DNA from: Halobacillus ihumii
GTDB lineage: Bacteria; Bacillota; Bacilli; Bacillales; Halobacillaceae
Assembly: GCF_902726645.1 (NCBI RefSeq)
Contig: NZ_CACVAO010000001.1
Coordinates: 1,054,001-1,118,000, forward strand
Length of the DNA: 64,000 nucleotides
Reading direction: 5' to 3'
Shown here: positions 1 to 7,952 of the stretch, in pieces
Numbering within the stretch: position 1 is the first letter of the stretch
How the letters are laid out: every line of letters starts with the position of its first letter
Position numbers and translations under genes: made by a program
The notes under the pieces: model-generated
Told to the model about the DNA's origin: nothing
Seen by the model: only the letters and a program-made list of their open reading frames with translations
Databases searched by the model: none

Positions 1-165
1 AGCCCATGTTCCAGGAGCTAATTCCGGACGAAGGCAATTCTTTTGTTGACTGGCGAACTCTTCTCTATAACCATCTAATGTTCTCTCAGCTTCTCTTAGT
101 CTTTGCAATTCTTCTTGTTTTTGAGCCTGCAAACGATTGTAATAGTTTAATAGATCAATTAGCAT
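1..165 (-). CDS. YwqH-like (DUF5082) protein, 3' end beyond the window
   Basis: This is the N-terminal 55 codons of a gene that runs off the left edge. The start is an ATG at 163-165, with GGAGG at 176-180 about ten bases upstream. The visible protein begins MLIDLLNYYNRLQ, continues as a charged coiled coil rich in Gln, Glu and Arg, and reaches RPELAPGTWA, where the cut falls. The same Pro-x-Leu-x-x-x-x-Trp-Ala pattern occurs in the YwqH-like protein at 1583-1891. Such small helical proteins precede LXG toxins in Bacillus and are thought to act as partners for type VII export. It lies downstream of the WXG100 gene, so a second effector module probably continues to the left. Family assignment from a partial protein is fairly but not fully secure. 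Confidence 0.7.
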   Translation of the reverse strand, partial: MLIDLLNYYNRLQAQKQEELQRLREAERTLDGYREEFASQQKNCLRPELAPGTWA

Positions 166-244
166 TTAAGTAATGCCTCCTAAAGTCTAATACAGTTCCT
201 TATACTTTCTTTACATACTGAATTAATACAAAAAGAAAGTACAA

Positions 245-276
245 GGAAAAAGCACCGCAAAAAGGGTGCTTTTTCC
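245..276 (-). terminator. Rho-independent terminator after the WXG100 gene
   Basis: A perfect 12-bp inverted repeat (GGAAAAAGCACC at 245-256 with GGTGCTTTTTCC at 265-276) encloses an 8-base loop. Read on the minus strand it starts 11 bases after the WXG100 stop codon. The AT-rich outer stem supplies the T tract. Confidence 0.85.
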
Positions 277-286
277 TGTAAAGTCA

Positions 287-580
287 TTAGCCGCGAATTT
301 GTCCAGCAATTTGCTGATCTGTATCTTCTAATGTAGTAGCTGTGCTGTTCAGCTGTTGGGAAACCTCAGCTAGCAATGTGCTCATTCTTTCAAATGAAGG
401 ACGCAGCTCCTGATACTGAGAAGCAAACGCTTCACTTGAAGCACCTTCCCAAATTTCTTGTAACTGGCCGCTCATGCCATCCAAACGTGAGATCAATTCT
501 TGTACATTAGAACTCTCTGTATTATACTGTCTAGCAAACTCTCTAAGTTCATCTGGTGTCAAACGAATATTATTCGACAT
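287..580 (-). CDS. WXG100 family type VII secretion protein (EsxA/YukE-like)
   Basis: The protein has 97 residues, the usual size for WXG100 proteins, which are exported as helical-hairpin dimers by the ESX/Yuk type VII system. The WxG signature appears as WEG in the turn between two predicted helices (LQEIWEGASSEAF). The C-terminus contains L-x3-D-x2-I-x3-I (LEDTDQQIAGQI), which fits the export motif HxxxDxxhxxxh described for Gram-positive WXG100 proteins. An ATG further upstream at 640 would lengthen it to 117 residues, but that start falls inside the predicted -35 box. The ATG at 578-580 follows a GGGAGTGG site and gives the family's normal length. No ATPase or other secretion core gene is in view, so it could be a core substrate or an effector partner. 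Confidence 0.92.
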   Translation of the reverse strand: MSNNIRLTPDELREFARQYNTESSNVQELISRLDGMSGQLQEIWEGASSEAFASQYQELRPSFERMSTLLAEVSQQLNSTATTLEDTDQQIAGQIRG

Positions 581-611
581 AAAAATCCACTCCCTTTTCC
601 AGTTTGTTTTT

Positions 612-640
612 ATGTTACCCTTGATAATTTTACCAGTCAA
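612..640 (-). promoter_or_regulatory. Sigma-A promoter of the WXG100 gene
   Basis: On the minus strand TTGACT (635-640) and TAACAT (612-617) are separated by 17 bases. The predicted start of transcription near 605 is about 25 bases before the ATG at 580. The remaining gap up to 837 is AT-rich and shows no gene. Confidence 0.65.
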
Positions 641-837
641 TTGATTATATGCAATCAGTAATAATTACCCAGACACTTTATGAAATCACACCTAATTACA
701 GCTACTTTATTACCATGTAATTACATTTTTATCTATCCAGAAAATATCAATATTCAAGGGGAAAATTAAGAGTTAATTTATTATTAATGACTCTAACATC
801 TTGCGAGTACCTACATCGAATACTTTACTATCATACC

Positions 838-1265
838 CTATGTGGCTTTATTTGATTTCTTAAGCCTTTTATAGTCACTCACTTCCATAAACCGGTCATT
901 GATAGTACCGATTGATTCTTGAGTCATTTGAACAGCTTGTTGAGGCCATTTTTCACTTCTGTCGTAATAAAATCCTCTCGTACCATTCCATCTTCTGCCT
1001 CGTAATTTCTAACATTCATTTGTATGTCTTTTAAACTTTGAATATATTGATCTAAGAATTGGTTGAGAAGCAGCAGGACTGGGATATGTAGAACTTTGAA
1101 GTACTCTTTGATTGCAGTCCCGCCTTCTCCTTTTAATGCATCTTCTAAGTCTATCACCTTATGCATCGCCTCGCGAATAGAAAGGAGTTGTTCTTGTTCT
1201 TTTTCCTTCTTCTTAATCGATTGCTCAATACCTGTTAGAGCTTCCGACACTTTTAAAACTTTCAT
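838..1265 (-). pseudogene. LXG-domain toxin gene, frameshifted and truncated
   Basis: The open part (1265 down to 924, 113 codons) is the front of an LXG domain, the N-terminal trafficking domain of polymorphic toxins exported by type VII secretion. It begins MKVLKVSEALTGIEQSI and carries ALKGEGGTAIKEYF followed by a long helix. It stops at a TGA (924-926) right after GLNKLFK. In another frame the minus strand continues as QAVQMTQESIGTINDRF, which is what an LXG domain should read after GLNK, up to a TAG at 838-840. Loss of one base near 935-945 explains this. No toxin domain follows, so the gene is both frameshifted and C-terminally lost. It overlaps the preceding YwqI-like gene by four bases (ATGA), as is usual for this operon type. 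A sequencing error could mimic the frameshift but not the missing toxin. Confidence 0.75.
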
Positions 1266-1546
1266 CGTCCTGACCCCTTACTAATATCTCTGCCTATGGC
1301 TTCTTCTACTTGAATGAATGATTCAATACTCGACCATGAATCATTTTCTGCTTTTATCAGCGTGTCTATATAATGTTGAATCGTTTGATAGTATGTATTT
1401 TCGATTTCTTCTATTTTTTGAATAAAATCTGATGTAGATTGGTTGAGTTCCAAGCTTGGTTTTGTTGTATCCACATCATTGATTTTTGTTTTCAAATCGT
1501 TGAAGGCCGGTTCGGCTATGCTTTGATCAACCTTTATTTCTGTCAT
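1262..1546 (-). CDS. YwqI-like (DUF5344) type VII accessory protein
   Basis: This is a small acidic helical protein of 94 residues beginning MTEIKVDQSIAEPAFNDLK, with the 'LKTKI..LDT' style N-terminus of the YwqI/DUF5344 family. Members sit between a YwqH-like protein and an LXG toxin and are believed to help the toxin reach the type VII machinery. The gene order here (YwqH-like, YwqI-like, LXG) matches that arrangement. A GGAGGGAGAG site precedes the ATG. It overlaps the broken LXG gene by four bases. With its toxin partner damaged, it may be a leftover, though its own frame is intact. Confidence 0.8.
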   Translation of the reverse strand: MTEIKVDQSIAEPAFNDLKTKINDVDTTKPSLELNQSTSDFIQKIEEIENTYYQTIQHYIDTLIKAENDSWSSIESFIQVEEAIGRDISKGSGR

Positions 1547-1582
1547 ATTATCTCTCCCTCCGTTATGTAGTTTTTAATTGAG

Positions 1583-1891
1583 TTATACGGTCTTTTCCCC
1601 TTCAATCTCTTCTAGGATCGCCTCGACCTGTTGTGTAGTCATGTTTATGTAGGATTGTTCTATATTTTCACGTATATTTAAAAATTCACTCGCATGTTTC
1701 CCCGCCCAAAGGGATGGTGATAAATCAGGTTCAGATAAAAACCTTTTTTGGGCTGAAAGTGTCCCCTGTTCATTTGCTATTTCTGTTTTTGCCAAACGCA
1801 AACGTTGTATTTTTTCTTGATTATTATTCCATTGATTACGAAGCATGGAAATATCATTATACAAGTTCGACACTATTATTTCATTATCCAT
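1583..1891 (-). CDS. YwqH-like (DUF5082) type VII accessory protein
   Basis: This 102-residue, mostly helical protein has a coiled-coil N-terminus (NQWNNNQEKIQRLRLAK). Its second half carries LSPSLWAGKHASEF, a W-x-G turn typical of WXG-like DUF5082 proteins. It opens the LXG operon: the YwqI-like gene starts 36 bases downstream and the LXG gene overlaps that. The ATG at 1889-1891 follows AGAGGTG by about nine bases. Its predicted role is as a small partner of the LXG effector during export. It shares the Pro-Ser-Leu-Trp-Ala turn with the partial gene at the left edge, which suggests two related modules side by side. Confidence 0.8.
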   Translation of the reverse strand: MDNEIIVSNLYNDISMLRNQWNNNQEKIQRLRLAKTEIANEQGTLSAQKRFLSEPDLSPSLWAGKHASEFLNIRENIEQSYINMTTQQVEAILEEIEGEKTV

Positions 1892-2172
1892 TCAACCGTT
1901 CACCTCTTCTTCCTAACACCTTGTGTATTTTGAACGTTACCATGCTATTGATGGCTATTACTTCAAAATACATCTTTTCCACCCGGATAAAATACACTTT
2001 TATCTCATCATCGTGAGTACATTGACCCTATAAACCTTCAAATGCTTTCTTAAGCATCAACTTTTTTCCATATTATTAACATTTAGTATTTAAAAAATTG
2101 GTGAATAAAGAAATGCACTCGTGGGCTTTTCTAATAAAAACACTCATTTTGACTCACTTTGAAACTACCAGT

Positions 2173-2201
2173 TTGTCACATTTTGTCCGATATTCTATAA
2201 T
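2173..2201 (+). promoter_or_regulatory. Sigma-A promoter of the pxp operon
   Basis: TTGTCA (2173-2178) and TATAAT (2196-2201) lie 17 bases apart, 42 bases before the pxpB start codon. The gap 1892-2243 is otherwise AT-rich with no convincing gene. It must also hold the minus-strand promoter of the YwqH-like operon, which I could not place. Confidence 0.75.
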
Positions 2202-2243
2202 TGAAATATATTTCTGAATAATTACACATATGGAGGTGAAACA

Positions 2244-2960
2244 ATGAATTATTCTTTATCTCCCCTGGGCGATCAGGCCATTGTCATCTCTTTAGGTGAG
2301 GAGATTAATGAAGATACCCAACATAAAGTACGCATCCTCTCGCACTTATTAGACCAGGAAAAACCTGAATGGATGAGTGAATACATACCTGCCTTCACAA
2401 CGGTTACCTTGTTTTATAACGCTGTCCACTTTAGCCATGCTGATGAGTTACCATATGAAGTGGTCAGCAGGAAAGTTGATGCTTTGATGTCAACCGTAAG
2501 AACCGGTGAAACAGAAGAAGCTAGAACAATTGAAATCCCTGTTTGTTATGGCGGAGAGTACGGGCCTGATTTAGACTTCGTGGCCGAGCACAATAACCTT
2601 ACTCGCGAGGAAGTGATTCACATCCATAGTGGCGGGGAGTACACCGTCTATATGATTGGATTTGCCCCTGGCTTTCCTTTTATAGGGGGAATGTCGGAGA
2701 AAATTGCCGCGCCAAGAAGGGACTCTCCCCGTTTAAAGATTCCTGAACGCACGGTGGGAATTGCCGGGATGCAGACGGGAGTATATCCCATTGAAACGCC
2801 AGGCGGCTGGCAATTAATCGGCCGAACGCCTATGAAACTATTTACGCCTGAGCAAGACATTCCGAGTCTGCTGCGCGCGGGGGATAAGATTCATTTTAAA
2901 GAAATCAGTGAGGATGAGTATCACAGCTGGGAGGACGCTAGCCATGCTGAAGATTATTAA
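2244..2960 (+). CDS. pxpB: 5-oxoprolinase subunit PxpB (KipI family)
   Basis: PxpA, PxpB and PxpC together hydrolyse 5-oxoproline (pyroglutamate) to glutamate with ATP in the cytoplasm, disposing of a spontaneous glutamine breakdown product. This 238-residue protein has the full KipI architecture, with the diagnostic GFAPGFPFIGGM stretch at about residues 139-150 and a C-terminal beta domain (VGIAGMQTGVYPIETPGGW). In Bacillus subtilis the homologue KipI was first described as an inhibitor of the sporulation kinase KinA, and that may be a second role. The ATG follows TGGAGGTGAAACA. The end overlaps pxpC by 17 bases, so translation is probably coupled. No kipR-type regulator gene is present beside it. 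Confidence 0.95.
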   Translation: MNYSLSPLGDQAIVISLGEEINEDTQHKVRILSHLLDQEKPEWMSEYIPAFTTVTLFYNAVHFSHADELPYEVVSRKVDALMSTVRTGETEEARTIEIPVCYGGEYGPDLDFVAEHNNLTREEVIHIHSGGEYTVYMIGFAPGFPFIGGMSEKIAAPRRDSPRLKIPERTVGIAGMQTGVYPIETPGGWQLIGRTPMKLFTPEQDIPSLLRAGDKIHFKEISEDEYHSWEDASHAEDY

Positions 2961-3954
2961 AGAAGGAATGCTGACAAGTGTGCAAGATCTAGGTCGGACA
3001 GGCTATCAGAAATATGGCGTGATTGTAAGCGGAAGCATGGACTCTTATGCTCACCGAATCGCTAATCTTCTAGTCGGAAACGAGGAAAATGCAGCTGCTC
3101 TGGAAGCTACTCTTTTAGGTCCTGAGATCGAATTCAAACAAGATTCCATGATAGCAATTTGCGGAGGAGACCTCTCCCCAGCCATTAATGGGCAGAAAGT
3201 AAATGTTTGGCGTGCCATTTTTGTTAAGGAAGGGTCAGTGCTCAAATTTGGAAAAAGTCGCAAGGGATGTAGAGCCTATATCGCTGTAGCTGGCGGTTTG
3301 GATATCGCAAAAGTTATGGACAGTCAATCCACATACCTTCGGGCGGAGTTAGGCGGCTACCAGGGACGAGCCCTTAAATCCGGAGATCAACTTCCTATGG
3401 GCCATCCAAATGACATGCAGAAAAAATTAATGGATTCTATGCAAAAGCAAATGGGCAGTAATTATGTCAATGAGACAGATTGGATGCCAGCTGCTGATAT
3501 GATCCCTGCGTATTCCTCTCAACCAGTTATCCAAATGTTGAAAGGACCACAATATGCGTTATTCAATGAGCAGAGCCAGCGGATCATTTATGAAGAATCC
3601 TATTCTGTATCGTCACAATCCGATCGAATGGGGTATCGATTGGAAGGTTCCCCTCTCTCCCTAACGGAGTCAAAAGAGCTCATTTCTGAAGCCGTTGCTT
3701 TCGGGTCAATCCAGGTTCCATCGGATGGAAACCCTATTATACTTATGGCGGATCGCCAGACGACCGGCGGCTACCCGAAGATCGGACAAATTGCTTCGGT
3801 TGACTTGCCTCTCGTAAGTCAATTGAAGCCAGGTGACCAGATATCCTTCAGGGAAGTTACACTCGAAGAAGCACAACGGGCTGTCATCGATCAAGAGAAG
3901 TCTATCCAAATTTTGAAGCGCTCCATTACGTTAAAAAGCAAGGAGGAATTATAA
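2944..3954 (+). CDS. pxpC: 5-oxoprolinase subunit PxpC (KipA family)
   Basis: The protein has 336 residues and belongs to the biotin-dependent carboxyltransferase-like KipA family. It begins MLKIIKEGMLTSVQDLGRTGYQKYG, a hallmark N-terminus of the family, and contains VSGSMDSYAHRIAN and the SDRMGYRLEG segment further on. An ATG at 2908 gives a longer frame, but GGGAGG at 2929-2934 is placed for the ATG at 2944, and the extra residues are unlike the family. It works with PxpA and PxpB in ATP-dependent ring opening of 5-oxoproline. pxpA starts immediately after its stop codon. Confidence 0.95.
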   Translation: MLKIIKEGMLTSVQDLGRTGYQKYGVIVSGSMDSYAHRIANLLVGNEENAAALEATLLGPEIEFKQDSMIAICGGDLSPAINGQKVNVWRAIFVKEGSVLKFGKSRKGCRAYIAVAGGLDIAKVMDSQSTYLRAELGGYQGRALKSGDQLPMGHPNDMQKKLMDSMQKQMGSNYVNETDWMPAADMIPAYSSQPVIQMLKGPQYALFNEQSQRIIYEESYSVSSQSDRMGYRLEGSPLSLTESKELISEAVAFGSIQVPSDGNPIILMADRQTTGGYPKIGQIASVDLPLVSQLKPGDQISFREVTLEEAQRAVIDQEKSIQILKRSITLKSKEEL

Positions 3955-4725
3955 ATGAGTTATGTAGTAGATATCAACTGTGATATGGGAGAAAGTTTTG
4001 GCGCCTATACGGTAGGCCGTGATGAGGAAATTCTAGATTATGTGACCTCAGCCAATATAGCCTGCGGGTTTCATGCGGGGGACCCTTCCACGATGAGAAA
4101 GACCGTTAAACTTGCCCTCGATAAAAATGTCGGACTTGGAGCACACCCTGGTCTTCAGGATTTAGCTGGCTTCGGCCGCCGGAACATGAATATTTCCGCA
4201 AAAGAGGCTTATGAACTGGTCGTTTACCAAATTGGCGCCCTTTCTGGTTTTATCAAAGCAGAAGGAGGCACGATGCAGCACGTGAAGCCACACGGCGCTT
4301 TATTTAATATGGCGGCCAAAGACGCAGTGCTCGCTGAATCGATTGCCGAAAGTGTTTATGACGTCGACCCTGAATTGATATTATTCGGATTATCGGGAAG
4401 CGAACTCGTCAAAGCAGGAAGGAACACAGGATTGAAAACAGCAAGTGAAGTATTCTCTGACCGAACCTATCAAGAAGATGGATCACTCACTTCAAGAACT
4501 GAGCCTAATGCGCTCATTACAGACCCTGATGAGGCTATCAAACAAGTGATCCGCATGGTCAAAGAACAGCAAGTATGCTGTGTGCAAGGATCGGATATTG
4601 CTATTGAAGCCGATACGATCTGTATTCATGGGGATGGAGTTACAGCGCTAGAATTTGCTCAAAACATTTCGGCCACGCTGAAAGAATCCGATATTCAAAT
4701 TAAACCTATTAAATCCACACTATAA
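3955..4725 (+). CDS. pxpA: 5-oxoprolinase subunit PxpA (LamB/YcsF family)
   Basis: This 256-residue LamB/YcsF protein is the catalytic-barrel partner of PxpB and PxpC. Diagnostic stretches are [14 protein letters not shown] near the start, [12 protein letters not shown] around residue 40, and KPHGALFNM, which carry the conserved acidic and histidine residues of the active site. It follows pxpC with no gap and AGGAGG sits upstream of the ATG. The order B-C-A differs from the Bacillus subtilis order, where ycsF comes first, but the same partners are retained. It is expected in the cytoplasm. Confidence 0.95.
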   Translation: MSYVVDINCDMGESFGAYTVGRDEEILDYVTSANIACGFHAGDPSTMRKTVKLALDKNVGLGAHPGLQDLAGFGRRNMNISAKEAYELVVYQIGALSGFIKAEGGTMQHVKPHGALFNMAAKDAVLAESIAESVYDVDPELILFGLSGSELVKAGRNTGLKTASEVFSDRTYQEDGSLTSRTEPNALITDPDEAIKQVIRMVKEQQVCCVQGSDIAIEADTICIHGDGVTALEFAQNISATLKESDIQIKPIKSTL

Positions 4726-4749
4726 CGTTATAGATAGGAGTCGTATCCC

Positions 4750-5937
4750 ATGAAAAATACTAACCGCAGTATATTGATTGGTGCCGCCTTCCTGATGGCT
4801 ACTTCTGCCATAGGACCAGGGTTTCTAACCCAAACGACGGTTTTTACGGAAGCTCTTGCGGCAAGCTTTGGCTTTGTTATTCTTATTTCTATTATTATCG
4901 ATATAGGCGCCCAAATGAACATTTGGCGGATCATCGCTGTCAGTGAAAAACGTGCCCAGGATATTGCCAATGATGTGCTCCCGGGACTTGGCTATTTCTT
5001 AGCAGCCCTAGTCGTAGCTGGCGGACTTGCTTTTAACATTGGAAATATTGCGGGTGCTGGTTTAGGAACGAACGTACTGCTTGGCATAGACCCTAAACTG
5101 GGAGCAATCCTCAGTGGTGTTTTGGCGATTGGAATTTTTACAGTAAAAGAAGCCGGTCAAGTCATGGACCGCTTCACCCAGATACTCGGTTTTGTCATGA
5201 TCGGGCTTACGGTTTATGTGATGTTCACGGCTCAGCCGCCTGTTGGAGAAGCTGTCGTAAAAACATTCGTTCCCGATACTATAGACTTTCTAGCCATTGT
5301 CACGTTGGTAGGCGGAACGGTGGGCGGCTACATTACTTTCGCCGGGGGGCATCGACTGATTGATGCCGGCCTTAAGGGAAAAGAAGCGATTCCAGAGGTT
5401 ACCCGAAGTTCCGTGTACGCGATTGGTGTTGCATCAATTATGAGGATTTTCCTCTTCCTGGCAGTACTCGGCGTCGTTTCTCAGGGCTTAGTTTTAGATG
5501 ACAGCAATCCTCCTGCTTCTGTGTTTCAGCATGCTGCCGGAACAATAGGATATAAGATTTTCGGTGTCGTCATGTGGTCAGCTGCCGTTACCTCGGTTGT
5601 AGGAGCTGCTTATACTTCGGTCTCATTTTTACGCTCATTCAGTCCTGCATTAGAAAAAAATCACAGATGGCTGACGATCAGTTTTATTGGGATCTCCACA
5701 CTTGTGTTCGTGTTTGTTGGTCAGCCTGTAAGTATCTTAGTCTTAGTTGGTTCCGTCAACGGGTTAATCTTACCGATTGCCTTAGGTGTTATGTTGCTTG
5801 CGGCACATAAGAAGAAGATTGTCGGCGACTATAAACACCCTGTCTGGATGACAGTGTTTGGAATTATCATCGTCATCGCCATGACGTATATGGGAATTCG
5901 GACGCTATTGACCGGGATTCCACAATTATTTAGTTAA
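4750..5937 (+). CDS. ycsG: NRAMP-like transporter YcsG
   Basis: This 395-residue integral membrane protein has about eleven hydrophobic segments and belongs to the NRAMP superfamily branch that travels with 5-oxoprolinase genes. It opens with a SAIGPGFLTQTTVF helix, where classical NRAMP metal transporters carry the DPGN metal-binding motif. Here GPGF replaces DPGN, so divalent metal transport is doubtful, and uptake of 5-oxoproline or a related organic anion is a reasonable guess from context. It starts 24 bases after pxpA with a TAGGAG ribosome site and ends just before a strong bidirectional terminator. It is probably the last gene of the pxp operon. Confidence 0.88.
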   Translation: MKNTNRSILIGAAFLMATSAIGPGFLTQTTVFTEALAASFGFVILISIIIDIGAQMNIWRIIAVSEKRAQDIANDVLPGLGYFLAALVVAGGLAFNIGNIAGAGLGTNVLLGIDPKLGAILSGVLAIGIFTVKEAGQVMDRFTQILGFVMIGLTVYVMFTAQPPVGEAVVKTFVPDTIDFLAIVTLVGGTVGGYITFAGGHRLIDAGLKGKEAIPEVTRSSVYAIGVASIMRIFLFLAVLGVVSQGLVLDDSNPPASVFQHAAGTIGYKIFGVVMWSAAVTSVVGAAYTSVSFLRSFSPALEKNHRWLTISFIGISTLVFVFVGQPVSILVLVGSVNGLILPIALGVMLLAAHKKKIVGDYKHPVWMTVFGIIIVIAMTYMGIRTLLTGIPQLFS

Positions 5938-5942
5938 CTCAC

Positions 5943-5988
5943 AAAAAGGAAGTCTGCAGTGATGATCTTCATTGCAGACTTCCTTTTT
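5943..5988. terminator. Bidirectional terminator between ycsG and ycsI
   Basis: A 16-bp perfect stem (5943-5958 with 5973-5988; core GGAAGTCTGCA) is flanked by A5 on one side and T5 on the other, so it can stop both converging genes. Confidence 0.9.
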
Positions 5989-5991
5989 GAT

Positions 5992-6750
5992 TTATTGTTC
6001 TTCTAGTTGATCGGTAATAAGCATATGTCCCGGAGCATGGGCAATCATGATCGATGGCTTAACATTCAACCCAACATTCTGCGGGGTCACGCCACACGCC
6101 CAAAACACAGGGGTCCTTTCGTTTTCGTCAAAAGAAACACTTTCTCCATAATCGGGTTTATTAATATCAGTGATACCTATCTTTTCTGGATTACCGATAT
6201 GAACAGGACCACCATGAGAAGTCTCAAACCTTTCCGTAACCCTTACAGCCTTATCAATCTCCTCTGATTTCAAAGCCCGCATGCTCACCACCATATTCCC
6301 TTCAAAGCGGCCAGCTTTTTCACAAGCAATATTTGTCTTGTACATCGGCACTACCCGTTGCTGCTCCTGATGGAGTAGTCCGATGCCTTCTTCTCGCAGC
6401 GCTTTTTCAAACGTAAAACTGCACCCAATAAGAAAGGTTACAAAGTCCTCTCTCCACTCCTCTTTAATATCCGAAACTTCTTGATCAAGTTGACCGTTAC
6501 GGTAGATTCGATATTTGGGCAGATCCGTGCGAATGTCTGCCTCAGCGATCTGCGGCTGTGTGACACCTTCTTCAAGGACATCGACAATCGGACAAGATCG
6601 TGGATTACGCTGACAAAACAGTAGAAATTCAAATGCATATTCTTTCGGCAAAATGATCATGTTTGCTTGTAAATAGTTATCGCACATGCCGGACGTAGTA
6701 CCCGTGTACTTATTGATACGGAATGTTTCGCGTTGCTGTTTTGGATTCAC
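5992..6750 (-). CDS. ycsI: YcsI/DUF1445 family putative hydro-lyase
   Basis: The 252-residue protein belongs to the DUF1445 (UPF0317) family, annotated as putative hydro-lyases and related to the D-glutamate cyclase domain of mammalian DGLUCY. It has the family segments SGMCDNYLQANMIILP near the N-terminus, CPIVDVLEEG, and FWACGVTPQNV with AHAPGHMLITD at the end. In Bacillus subtilis ycsI lies in the same operon as ycsF, ycsG, kipI and kipA. Here it faces them from the opposite strand. The link to 5-oxoproline fits, since D-glutamate cyclase interconverts D-glutamate and 5-oxo-D-proline, but the reaction has not been shown for this branch. The start is GTG (6748-6750) with AGAGGAG nine bases upstream. 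Confidence 0.9.
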   Translation of the reverse strand: MNPKQQRETFRINKYTGTTSGMCDNYLQANMIILPKEYAFEFLLFCQRNPRSCPIVDVLEEGVTQPQIAEADIRTDLPKYRIYRNGQLDQEVSDIKEEWREDFVTFLIGCSFTFEKALREEGIGLLHQEQQRVVPMYKTNIACEKAGRFEGNMVVSMRALKSEEIDKAVRVTERFETSHGGPVHIGNPEKIGITDINKPDYGESVSFDENERTPVFWACGVTPQNVGLNVKPSIMIAHAPGHMLITDQLEEQ

Positions 6751-6837
6751 TTGAAACTTCTCCTCTCATCTCTATTGTAATTTACTTTCATTATAATTGA
6801 TTGTTTCCTTATTTACATCTATAGAAAACTATAAAGA

Positions 6838-6868
6838 AGGCACCCTATCATCAAGTGATAGAGTGCCT
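6838..6868 (-). terminator. Terminator after the LacI-family gene
   Basis: AGGCACCCTATCA (6838-6850) pairs with TGATAGAGTGCCT (6856-6868) with one mismatch. It lies ten bases past the repressor stop on the minus strand and is followed by a short T-rich run. Confidence 0.65.
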
Positions 6869-6878
6869 AACTATTCTA

Positions 6879-7886
6879 TTAATTCTTATTCTCGTTTTCT
6901 TTTTTAGTTACCGACCGACGCTCGACCAAATCAGTTGGCAAGTTAAATGATTTTTCAACTTCCTCCCCTGCCAGCATTTGAAAAATCATATGCACAGACA
7001 AGGCCCCCGCTTCATATTTAGGCTGCCTGACCGTAGATAACGGCGGTGTAACGTACTCAGTAAGCTGAATGTCATCAAAGCCAATAATGGAAATATCATC
7101 AGGGACTTTTATATTCCTTTCCGAAAATGCCTGTAACCCCCCTATCGCCATCTCATCGTTTGCGTAAAATATTGCATCAGGCAATTTTTGCTGAGCAATT
7201 AACATTTTCGTTGAACGATAGCCTCCTTCACGTGTGAAATCTCCGTTAATTTTCAAACGTGATTGAAAGGTTATCTTATAGTCCTTGAGAGCCTGCTGAT
7301 ACCCTTGAAATCTTTCCTCATTGTCATGGGAATTTAACGGTCCGCTGACATATGCGATGGAACGGTGACCCTTTTTGATTAAATATTCTGTTGCTTCATA
7401 TCCGCCCTGGCGATTGTTCACTTCTACGTGAATGACGAATGGATTGTCGACTTTCCTGTCCAGCACTACAATCGGAAAGTCTTTCCGGGCGGAAGATCTG
7501 ATCACTTCGGTACTTATGTTCTGAGCAAGCACGATCGCCCCATCTACTCTTTTTTCCTTTAAAAATTTAGAGGCAGTTGATTTTTCCCCGCCCACTGAGC
7601 TGCAGGCAATGAGGTCGAATCCATTTGCGGCTGTTACTTCTTGTACCCCTTTAATTAACTCGGAAAAATAGGGTCCTGATAGATCACTTAATAATAAGGC
7701 AATCGTATTCGTTTTCGTTCGTTTTAAATCCGAAGCAAATCCGTTCTTTTGATAGTTTAACTCTTCTGCCGCTCGCAGTACTTTCTCAATCGTCGCGGCA
7801 CTTACTTTTTCAATTCCGTTAAGAGCGTAGGAGGCAGTGGATACAGCTACTCCTGCTCTTTTCGCAACATCCTTAATCGTCGCCAT
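6879..7886 (-). CDS. LacI/GalR-family repressor of the sugar ABC-GH3 cluster
   Basis: This 335-residue protein has an N-terminal LacI helix-turn-helix (MATIKDVAKRAGVAVSTASYALNG), a hinge near residue 50 and a periplasmic-binding-protein-like effector domain ending around residue 330. In the fourth hinge-helix turn it reads GFASDLKRTKT. It is the last gene of the minus-strand unit substrate-binding protein, two permeases, repressor, so it is probably cotranscribed and autoregulated. Two identical 14-base operators in opposite orientation at 11056-11069 and 11212-11225, each just downstream of a divergent promoter, are the likely targets. The effector is unknown and presumably a beta-linked glucoside or its product. 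Confidence 0.92.
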   Translation of the reverse strand: MATIKDVAKRAGVAVSTASYALNGIEKVSAATIEKVLRAAEELNYQKNGFASDLKRTKTNTIALLLSDLSGPYFSELIKGVQEVTAANGFDLIACSSVGGEKSTASKFLKEKRVDGAIVLAQNISTEVIRSSARKDFPIVVLDRKVDNPFVIHVEVNNRQGGYEATEYLIKKGHRSIAYVSGPLNSHDNEERFQGYQQALKDYKITFQSRLKINGDFTREGGYRSTKMLIAQQKLPDAIFYANDEMAIGGLQAFSERNIKVPDDISIIGFDDIQLTEYVTPPLSTVRQPKYEAGALSVHMIFQMLAGEEVEKSFNLPTDLVERRSVTKKENENKN

Positions 7887-7952
7887 CGTACTCCCCCATA
7901 TTAAACCAATTCATTACATCTATTGTAACTTATAGACAAATAGATTATAGAG

